Shown piece by piece: positions 58,794 through 64,000 of a stretch of 64,000 nt of DNA. Each line of letters starts with the position of its first letter. Position 1 is the first letter of the stretch. Source of the stretch: Alligator mississippiensis (Eukaryota; Chordata; Crocodylia; Alligatoridae); NCBI RefSeq assembly GCF_030867095.1, contig NC_081832.1, forward strand, positions 56,281,444 to 56,345,443, written 5' to 3'. The position numbers and the translations under genes were made by a program. The notes under the pieces are model-generated. The model was not told the DNA's origin. It did no database searches and worked only from the letters and a program-made list of their open reading frames with translations.

Positions 58794-61700
58794 TAGGTAG
58801 CCCTTTGTCTAACAGCAGGAGTCTATACACACACACATATATAGTAGGTAGCCCTTTGTCTAACAGCAGGAGTCTACACACACACGCACACAAAATTACT
58901 AGCCCAATACCTCCCTCTGTCAACTAAAGGTAATCTCTCTCTATGTGTGAGAGAGAGCGTGAGCGAGCGAGCCTTTAGTTGACAGAGAAAGTTATTGTGC
59001 TAGTAAAGGAAAGGATGCTTTATTTGATATGAGTTGGAAGACATGGTATATAGGATAGCTTGTCCTTTAACAAAAAAAAAAAAAAAAAAAAAAAATCAAG
59101 ATAAAAGGGACAGCAACTATCAATTACCAGTATGTAAAAATATACCTACTATTAAAATTAGGCCCACCCTGAATTGGTAGGGGTGCACAGGCAGAGATTT
59201 TCAGAGCCAATACCGATAGCCTATTTTTAAGGAGTCATATTGTCTGATACCAATATGATTTCTGATAGCCAGCCCGGCAGCGTGGAGAGCTGCCTCCAGC
59301 TGGTAAGTCTGGTATGGTGGAAGGGGAGGAGGGAGGGAGGGTGTGGGGCTGGGGCAAGTGCTGCCCACCCAGGGCAGGTGCAGCATGGAGCTGCAGCACA
59401 TCCAGCACTCACTCAGCAGCTCTCAGCACTTGTCTGGGAGGGTGTGGGGGTGCATGTGCTCCTGGATCTGCGCAGGGCGGGCTGGTGCTAACCCAAGCTC
59501 TTCCCAGCAGGGTGGGGCTACGGAGAATTTGTGGCTGCAGCCCCTTCTCCCCCCCGTAACCCTTTCCCAGTGCAGCCCCCACTCCCCACCAGGAAGAGCT
59601 TGGCACAGCCCCAGCCCATCCCGTGAAGATCTGGGGAAACATACCTGCCAGATGAGTGGCAGAAGCCGCCAGACCAGCGGCTCCCAGATGAGCAGTACGC
59701 AGCAGCGGAAGCTGGCCCCATCCTCCCGGCGCCCCCCAAACCATGGCTCTGTGCTGCACCCGCCCGGGCAGTGCTTTCCCCAGTCCCTGCCCCACATCCT
59801 CCCTCATTGTGGGGGCCTTGATCTGCCCGCTAGCCCCTTCCCTCCTCCCTCCCCTTCCACCACACCAGACTTACCAGCTGGAGGCAGCTCTCCAAGCTGC
59901 CAGGCTGTGTTCCTCGCCACCTGTGTTATGCTGCGGCTGTGTGCATGCACGGGCCATTTATCAATGATAATTTGCCTGGTCTGATATGGCTGATTTCTGA
60001 TATAGTAAGTTTTCTTTATATCGGTGCTGATCCGATATCGGACCAATGTATCGGTGCACCTCTATGAGTTTGTACAACTACTCTTTTGGTATTAAGGTAA
60101 TACAATTACTAGCAACTAGTCAAACTCCCTGGTTCGAGTATCTTTTCTTCCCCTGAGCAATTTCTGAATGCTAATTTATTGCCATATCACAGTCCTACCA
60201 TTAAGCATAAGAAACAGCAATCTGAGTGAAATCTGAAGATAATTATATTTTTTAATACTTACAGCTTTTCTTTCAACTGTGCTACTTTTCCTTTAGACTG
60301 CTCTAGATTCTTCTGGGCTGTCTGTAGCTTCATTTCCATGTCTTCCTGCTTTGCAAGTACATTCTTTAAAAAGTGAAAACAAAAACAATTACAATTGATT
60401 AATAAATGTAAAGGAATTTACAGTGTAAAATGTAACCAGCAAGTTACATTACTCAGGTACAGTAGAAGCTTATCTAGCTCACACCAAATGCAATTCATCA
60501 TTATTCAGAATTTAACACTAATGAGAACTGCCTATAGTTGTGCCAAAGTAGGACTTCTAACTCAAAATGCCTATGAAGCATCAGGCATCCATTAACAGTT
60601 CCTGCAACATATGGAAAAAGTGACAAAAAAAACCTGTCAAACCACTAGGCACCACTTATTCTGGGAAGGAGCTAAATACAAAGAAAATCTAAGCCTCTGC
60701 ACTACTGGGATTCCATTTTTGCTTCTGGTATAGATTGCATTGCAAATCTTAGGAAGCTACTTAAACTGGGTAGTTTTACATTTCTGTATAGAAGAGAGTA
60801 GGAAACCTCCTCCTGCAAGGGAGTTAGAAAAGCCTATCATGCTCAAGTAATTTGTAATTCATTTAGTCTACAGGTCACCCTGTTTTTTTGTTCCAAGAGA
60901 GATCAGTGTCAGCCATTTCATTACTGTAACTTACCTTATTCTTTGCATCCATTTTGGTCCTGAGTTTCATTAACTCCATGCAAAGGCTGCTCATTTTCTT
61001 CTGTGTACCATCTTCTGAGAACTTGATTAGAGATAATAGGGAAGTGTTTAAGTTAAAATTAAAACAAATTTACATGTTCGTTTATTACAGTCTTCTTCTG
61101 CATGAAGTCCCTGGTACTGACGTTCCACTAAGAGAATAGGTACATTTCTTGCTCCTAGTTTCATAGTTGGTAGGGTCGGAAGAGACCCGAGCAGATCATC
61201 AAGTCCGAATCCCTGCCATGGCAGGAAAGGAGTACTGGGGTCAAACTAGCTTTTTCCAAAGCTGCAAGTGAAGAACAGCACATAGTACAATTGCTTTAAA
61301 GGGCAAGCCATGAGCAAACGGCTACATGGCTATAAACTTTGATAGTATTTCTCATTTAAGTCATGCAATGTAATGAGAGAGTTCTATGAAAGTTTTTATA
61401 TTTAACCAAGTCCATTTTTCATACTGAACTTAGAGAGGAGTATATCACCTTTTGAGGTCTCTTCGAGCCTTACTTCCCCATGATTTTAGCTAGCCTGCAT
61501 TGCTGGCATGGACCTTGCTGTTAAACCTGAAGCAATAAATTCAGAGTATTCCTAAAACTAGAGTCAACACAGCAAGTAATCAATCCTGATGAGTGACTTT
61601 CATTATAGTCAGCAACATTTTTGACTGGATTGCCAAAAACATCTCAGCCTCCACCCATGCCTTGACTGGGCATGCCAGAGGCAGGCAGTGAGGGAGCCAA

Positions 61701-63500
61701 GGGGTCTGGTCCTCATTGCTGATGGCAGATGCATACACACCTACCTGCAAGCTGGCAGCAAGGGAGGGGCTGGGGTTGTGCTGCCACAGGCCCTTCCAGG
61801 CCATGCATCCCAAGGTACACGTGTGCAGTCACTGGTGCCACAGAGGTGGTACTATGGCTCTGGACTCTGGTGCAGCTATCTGAAGCCTTCTCACTACCTG
61901 CTGTAGCTGCCCAGAGCCTGGGAGGCTGCAAAACAGATGCACTAGGCTCCAGAAACCAGGCTGGGCTCCATGGTGGCAGCTGCACACGTGCCTTGGGCCA
62001 CACAGGCAGGAAAGGGCCCGGGGCACACTTAACAGTACTATTGTGTGGTACCCTACTGCATCCTCAAAAGGATCAAGGCAGCCCAGGGTCCCGTGGCACC
62101 CTGATTGAGAACCACTGGTTTAGAAGTGGGTGAAAATCCTAGCTCCATAAATCCTGAAGTGTAGGGCAACTTTCTCAAGTAATTTCAGCGGAGCCAGGAT
62201 TTCATTTGCTACTTTGTAACCTTATACCTGCCTTCCCTCATCTCTACTTCATGATGAACTCTGCCAGCCTGCTGAAGAAGAAAGTATTCTTAAAAGCATT
62301 CATCAGATGTCTCATTTTTTGGAATGCAGACTTGTTATACACCTGCCCCACAGGCTCAAAACAAACACATTGATGTAATAACACCTAAACTACCCCAACC
62401 TTGTAACTGGGATTAAGGTACATGAGAAAAACAAGGACAAGTGAGTGAGCGAGCACAACAGAAATGTTAAGTTAATTTTGTTAGTCTGCATTAAGCTCCC
62501 TTTAAATGTGTAAAACGTTGCTGCAAAGGGGAGGAGTTAAAATTGTTCATGTGCAATGGGAATAGGACAAGTAGCAATGGTGTTAAAAATTGCCAGAAGG
62601 AAGATTTAGGTTGTTATCATGAAGTCCTCTCCAAGATAGTTAAGAACTTAAAAAGATTACCTATAGAGGAGAAAGTTAGATAAGCAACCTCCACAAATAT
62701 TTTAGTAGAGCTGATCTTGCCTAACTACAAAACAAAAGACTAGATGACCAAGGTCCTTTCTAGGCCTTTGTTTTATTTTGTTGAAGTTATTAAAATTCCT
62801 ACTGTGTTGCCATATAGTAGCACAGATGAGCACACTCCATTCATACAGATGTATGCTTCCGTTTGTGAACTCTTCCACCTTCTACTCCCCATCTAAGAGA
62901 TAAGGCCCACATGCAGAAGAGACTCAAACATATTAACAATGCTTGTGATATAGATACAGATTCCTGGCACAGGAAGTTATTAAATCTAAACAACAGTCCC
63001 ATACAAACAAGCAGCTACTCAGTGGTGATGCGTAGGGAGGTGCACGTGCACCTCCTGACAGCCAGTGCTCCCTGTTTAGGTGACGGACAGGGGAGGACAG
63101 AAGGAAGAGCTGGTGCCCCCCTGCGAGCACTGGCTGGGGAGTGGGGGTGCCAGGAGAAGTGCTGTTGGTGGGAAGCATGAGCAGTGTGCCTGGTGGGTGC
63201 AATCGGCTGCAGAGGGATCCCACCCCCCATCGCTGACTGGCTGCTGCAGGGGCACGTGGTCCCCTGACTCAGGAAGCACCAGTCACCCATGCAGCTACTT
63301 ATTCTACTTACTTTTGATTTTAGTAGTTCATTGGTTCTTGTTAACTCAAGAAGTTGCTTTTCAAGCGAAGCAACATTAGCCAAGAGAGATGTTTTCTCGC
63401 GGACTGCAACAGTCAATTTTGCTTCAATCTTTGTGAGATCCTCCTCTAGAGTCAGAAGCTTTTTATCCTGCTCTCCACGTTCTTTCACTAATCCACGAAT
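41900..63500 (-). CDS. HMMR: HMMR (RHAMM/CD168): hyaluronan-mediated motility receptor, 3' part
   Basis: A coiled-coil protein of centrosomes, spindle and microtubules that helps spindle assembly with TPX2 and Aurora A. It also binds hyaluronan through basic C-terminal motifs when exported. Thirteen coding exons join in phase for 621 codons, collinear with human residues from about 76 to 707; the 5' exons lie beyond 64000. Landmarks in order are [20 protein letters not shown] with [10 protein letters not shown] near the start, heptad-rich coiled coil throughout, [40 protein letters not shown], the basic motif [11 protein letters not shown], then FDPSKAF, a KEN box (SKEN) and KTP, which aligns with human T703, a reported Aurora A site. 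It lies 10 kb upstream of the MAT2B V2 exon on the same strand. The C-terminal end after KTPFKE is uncertain. Confidence 0.97.
41905..42473 (-). other. HMMR last intron (proposed)
   Basis: AT-rich. Nothing recognised besides splice signals. Confidence 0.5.
42474..42636 (-). CDS. HMMR: HMMR exon with KEN box and Aurora A site
   Basis: Fifty-four codons plus one base, from [20 protein letters not shown] to [13 protein letters not shown]. Borders are tttcag|GAG and GAA G|gtgagt. It contains the position of the second hyaluronan motif, which in human is KLRCQLAKK and here is NLRTQVAKE, lacking both end basic residues. Confidence 0.96.
42637..43153 (-). other. HMMR intron, nothing seen
   Basis: AT-rich, no element recognised. 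Confidence 0.7.
43154..43330 (-). CDS. HMMR: HMMR exon with first hyaluronan-binding motif
   Basis: Fifty-nine codons, [20 protein letters not shown] through [20 protein letters not shown] to NENIQLKQ. Borders are tttcag|CAA and CAG|gttcgt, phase 0. The B(X7)B motif KQKIKHVMK is intact. Confidence 0.97.
43511..44690. mobile_element. TA-flanked (mariner/Tigger-type) non-autonomous element, 1180 bp
   Basis: The left end is CAGGTTTCCCCTCGGTTTAT and the right end on the minus strand is CAGGTTTCCCTTGATTTTAT, each flanked by TA (43509-43510 and 44691-44692). Subterminal GCATAAA motifs recur on both sides. No transposase is visible. The interior from about 43640 to 44530 is strongly GC-rich and consists largely of two consecutive hairpins, listed separately. 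Confidence 0.85.
43697..44205. repeat. Long imperfect inverted repeat inside the 1180-bp element
   Basis: About 43697-43930 pairs with about 43970-44205. On the plus strand the left arm has CTGCAGCAGGGAGCAAAGCA, GTAAGTGG and GAGGGCTGCAGGCTGGGGG. The right arm read on the minus strand has CTACAGCAGGGAGCGAAGTG, GTAAGTGG and GAGGGCTGCAGGCTGGGGG. A second hairpin follows, about 44217-44300 with 44420-44500. Confidence 0.8.
44800..44899 (-). CDS. HMMR: HMMR exon
   Basis: Completes an Arg codon, then [20 protein letters not shown] to HNKTKPFQ. Borders are ttcag|GAAA and CAG|gttagt. Coiled-coil region. Confidence 0.96.
45019..45171 (-). CDS. HMMR: HMMR exon
   Basis: Encodes [20 protein letters not shown], then [20 protein letters not shown], ending in the split Arg codon. 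Borders are cccag|AATG and TCA AG|gtaaat. Coiled coil. Confidence 0.96.
45735..45998. mobile_element. hAT-type element end, relative of 8239-8895
   Basis: The right end, CAGTTTGACACCCCTA, matches the CAGGGGTGTCAAAC-type terminus. The interior shares GCATGCAGTG/TGCACTG motifs with 8239-8895. No left terminus is found, so the copy is probably truncated; the left edge is approximate. Confidence 0.6.
46950..47240. mobile_element. hAT-like GC-rich remnant
   Basis: The left part, GAGCTGTCCAACTTCTGAGC with GGCCCCCTGGC, and the right part, GCTGCATACAGCCCACC, recall other GGCCC-type elements here. The boundaries and target duplication are not clear. Confidence 0.4.
47335..47493 (-). CDS. HMMR: HMMR exon
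   Basis: Completes a Ser codon, then [20 protein letters not shown] with [20 protein letters not shown] and EEYAR. Borders are ttctag|TTAC and GCA AG|gtatgg. Coiled coil. Confidence 0.97.
48903..49309 (+). repeat. CR1 endonuclease segment, resident copy of an internal duplication
   Basis: Matches 50383-50786 along its full length with scattered differences. Both begin GTAGGA and end GGAGGTTGGTTGT. Both share an in-frame TGA after the conserved CIDEL (agctctgactcaagaag), so the two copies come from an already defective lineage. Confidence 0.9.
50355..50814 (+). repeat. 404-base insertion of CR1 endonuclease sequence bracketed by a 28-bp direct repeat
   Basis: The bracket gccttgacaaccttatggtc...aatggct occurs at 50355-50382 and again at 50787-50814, with one base difference (c/g). 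Between them, 50383-50786 is a second copy of 48903-49309. Removing the insert and one bracket restores an uninterrupted CR1 reading [20 protein letters not shown], which shows that the bracket is a target duplication. Confidence 0.9.
52244..52360 (-). CDS. HMMR: HMMR exon
   Basis: Completes a Gly codon, then [20 protein letters not shown] and [18 protein letters not shown]. Borders are tttcag|GAAG and GAA AG|gtactt. Confidence 0.95.
52361..53131 (-). other. HMMR intron, nothing seen
   Basis: AT-rich, no element recognised. Confidence 0.7.
53132..53346 (-). CDS. HMMR: HMMR exon
   Basis: Seventy-one codons plus two bases: [20 protein letters not shown], then a long charged coiled coil with [20 protein letters not shown] to AKLRG. 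Borders are ctgcag|GAG and AGA GG|gtatgt. Confidence 0.97.
53347..53706 (-). other. HMMR short intron
   Basis: Intron of 360 bases. No element is seen. Confidence 0.8.
53707..53855 (-). CDS. HMMR: HMMR exon
   Basis: Completes a Glu codon, then [40 protein letters not shown] and TCSQLQQEK. Borders are catag|AGAAA and AAG|gtagac. Confidence 0.96.
54364..54535. mobile_element. hAT-type MITE, about 170 bp
   Basis: The left terminus, CAGTGGTTCCCAACC, pairs with GGTTGGGAACC near the right edge. The left flank ctttagag and right flank ctttggtc are a plausible but decayed 8-bp target duplication. The last few right bases have drifted, so that edge is good to about one base. Confidence 0.75.
54893..54963 (-). 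repeat. Dispersed ancient repeat, copy 2
   Basis: On the minus strand it reads GTGATTTATCTTTTATTGGA, then CCAACTGCATG and GCAAGCTTTCAAATG. It matches the copy at 28971-29072 in order and spacing. Family not named. Confidence 0.6.
56303..56481 (-). CDS. HMMR: HMMR exon
   Basis: Completes a Ser codon, then [40 protein letters not shown] and [16 protein letters not shown], plus one base. Borders are ctacag|CATT and AAA G|gtattt. Confidence 0.96.
56482..57972 (-). other. HMMR intron, nothing seen
   Basis: AT-rich, no element recognised. Confidence 0.65.
57973..58047 (-). CDS. HMMR: HMMR exon
   Basis: Completes a Leu codon, then [20 protein letters not shown] and ITEL, ending in a split Ser codon. 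Borders are tttcag|ATCT and CTC AG|gtaata. Confidence 0.94.
58381..58670 (-). mobile_element. CR1 LINE 3' end
   Basis: In minus orientation it has the CR1 3' signature, including the mirror of GGTTGGAAGGAACATCAAGA, the CTAGTCCAACCCCCTGCTCA block and CCTTCCTAATAAGACATTCT. It is 5'-truncated; the right edge is approximate. Confidence 0.88.
58688..58872. repeat. Palindrome with duplicated right arm and TATG/CA core
   Basis: The left arm CTCCTGCTGTTAGACAAAGG...CTACCTACTATATA (58688-58725) is repeated in reverse complement at 58783-58821 and again, in tandem with the latter, at about 58837-58872. The loop is (TATG)n then (TG)n then (CA)n. Confidence 0.93.
58897..59005. repeat. Second palindrome with GA-rich loop
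   Basis: The 34-base arm at 58897-58930, ending CTCTGTCAACTAAAGG, pairs with 58972-59005, beginning CCTTTAGTTGACAGAG. The loop is CT/GA-rich. It directly abuts the preceding palindrome, suggesting one composite element. Confidence 0.92.
59178..60064. mobile_element. hAT-type foldback element, 887 bp
   Basis: The left terminus is TAGGGGTGCACAGGCAGAGA and the right, on the minus strand, is TAGAGGTGCACCGATACATT, with CCGATA-type subterminal motifs. The flanks tgaattgg (59170-59177) and tgagtttg (60065-60072) match at six of eight positions. The termini run inward into long inverted arms: GGAGAGCTGCCTCCAGCTGG near 59284 recurs reverse-complemented near 59890. No transposase is visible. Confidence 0.85.
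60263..60363 (-). CDS. HMMR: HMMR exon
   Basis: Encodes [20 protein letters not shown] and [13 protein letters not shown] plus two bases. Borders are taaag|AAT and AAG CT|gtaagt. The MAKQEGMEMKLQ-like block matches human. Confidence 0.95.
60364..60934 (-). other. HMMR intron, nothing seen
   Basis: AT-rich, no element recognised. Confidence 0.7.
60935..61021 (-). CDS. HMMR: HMMR exon
   Basis: Twenty-nine codons, [20 protein letters not shown] then RTKMDAKNK. Borders are atcaag|TTC and AAG|gtaagt, phase 0. Confidence 0.95.
61158..61250 (-). mobile_element. CR1 LINE 3' end, short
   Basis: TTTCATAGTTGGTAGGGTCG followed by the AGATCATCAAGTCC block is the CR1 3' terminus in minus orientation, truncated after about 90 bases. 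Confidence 0.75.
61640..62117. mobile_element. hAT-like GC-rich element, right end defined
   Basis: The right end, TGATTGAGAACCACTG, is the mirror of CAGTGGTTCTCAA, a common hAT terminus. The left end is not found, so the left coordinate is only where the GC-rich interior begins. Confidence 0.5.
63030..63290. repeat. Unclassified GC-rich repeat with a perfect 20-bp palindrome
   Basis: A GC-rich block in AT-rich intron. Near its left edge GGAGGTGCACGTGCACCTCC (63036-63055) is a perfect palindrome. No transposon class is assigned. Confidence 0.5.
63312..63500 (-). CDS. HMMR: HMMR exon (most 5' visible)
   Basis: Sixty-three codons, [60 protein letters not shown] and KSK. Borders are ttttag|ATT and AAA|gtaagt, phase 0. 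The first codon corresponds to about human residue 76. Upstream exons for the N-terminal 75 residues are outside the window. Confidence 0.97.
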
Positions 63501-64000
63501 CTAAAATGAGTTATTTCTTAGTTATTTTTTCCACAGTTAATATTTCCAGTTATGCTTGTTCTGTTCTCATTATCCCCCAAGATGTATTTGTTTTTACTGT
63601 TAGAAAGATCAGGTAATGGACACAAAGCTGAAGGCACTTCACTTGTCTTTAAACTCAATAGATTTTATATCCTTAACACTTCAGTAGCTTGGTTTTCACT
63701 ATCCAGATTGTGAAATTTATTTCACCTAGTAAAAATGTAGTTAGTCTTGGCTCAAAACCTACAGCGTGGGCCAAAATGCACTTCTGGAGCAAGCGGTAGG
63801 AGGATATTCTTTGCTAACCTGACCCCCGGCTCATAACGTTTCAGATAGACCCTGATGTTAATGGGAAATGTTTTATTGCTCCCAGCCTTACCAAATAATT
63901 CTGAAGGGATCTCAAGCTTCAGCAAGTGAATAGTACATAGACTAGAAGCCTTTGAGTTCTCTAGAAAGAAGAGATTTCAGCATGGGATTCATTTTCATTT
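63501..64000 (-). other. HMMR intron continuing past the window edge
   Basis: No exon matching the preceding part of HMMR was found. Unique-looking sequence. Confidence 0.6.

Larger units (their letters stand above)
58048..60262 (-). other. HMMR intron rich in repeats
   Basis: Holds a CR1 3' end, nested palindromes with microsatellites, an A run (59071-59094) and a hAT-type element. No exon is seen. Confidence 0.8.
61022..63311 (-). other. HMMR intron with CR1 and GC-rich repeats
   Basis: Contains a short CR1 end, a GC-rich element ending at about 62117 and an unclassified GC-rich repeat at about 63030-63290. No exon is seen. Confidence 0.7.

Overview
This is vertebrate nuclear DNA carrying two single-copy genes on the minus strand, in the order HMMR then MAT2B reading 5'->3' on that strand. 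The same adjacency and orientation are known for the human pair on chromosome 5. The repeat content is CR1 LINEs plus many short non-autonomous DNA transposons (hAT-type with 8-bp target duplications, and TA-flanked mariner/Tigger-like), with no Alu or L1. That points to a non-avian sauropsid. A crocodilian is my best guess and a turtle is not excluded; this is inference from repeat style and was not searched.

MAT2B (7412-23622, minus; alternative first exon at 30765-30803) is complete. All seven coding exons splice in phase to a 334-residue protein, the same length as the human V1 protein as I remember it. The glycine-rich nucleotide motif, the Y159-x3-K163 pair and the C-terminal QTVFH tail are all present. 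A CpG-rich promoter with three CCAAT boxes and a TCACGTGA palindrome lies at about 23.15-24.13 kb. A second first exon, matching the human V2 isoform, lies 7.1 kb upstream of the V1 exon and joins the same exon 2 in phase, predicting 323 residues.

HMMR (41.2 kb to beyond the right edge, minus) is missing its 5' end. Thirteen in-phase coding exons cover 621 codons, from about human residue 76 to residue 707, followed by a probable terminal exon. The protein is almost all coiled coil and ends in the hyaluronan-binding, KEN-box and Aurora A-site region. The last exon appears to replace the mammalian 17-residue tail with a single valine.

The rest is intron and intergenic DNA filled with repeats. 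Layout: 1-6 kb, hAT-type elements downstream of MAT2B; 6-24 kb, MAT2B V1 gene; 24-31 kb, V1 upstream region with hAT elements and the V2 exon; 31-41 kb, intergenic, mostly unclassified repeats; 41-64 kb, HMMR, with a rearranged CR1 at about 48.5-51.3 kb. The most striking structural theme is that several transposons with unrelated ends carry GC-rich interiors built as long inverted repeats, with arms of tens to hundreds of bases. I found no new protein-coding system. The best leads are these hairpin cargoes, the CR1 templated insertion flanked by a 28-bp repeat, the MAT2B V2 exon with a splice acceptor nine bases before its ATG, and the shortened HMMR tail.
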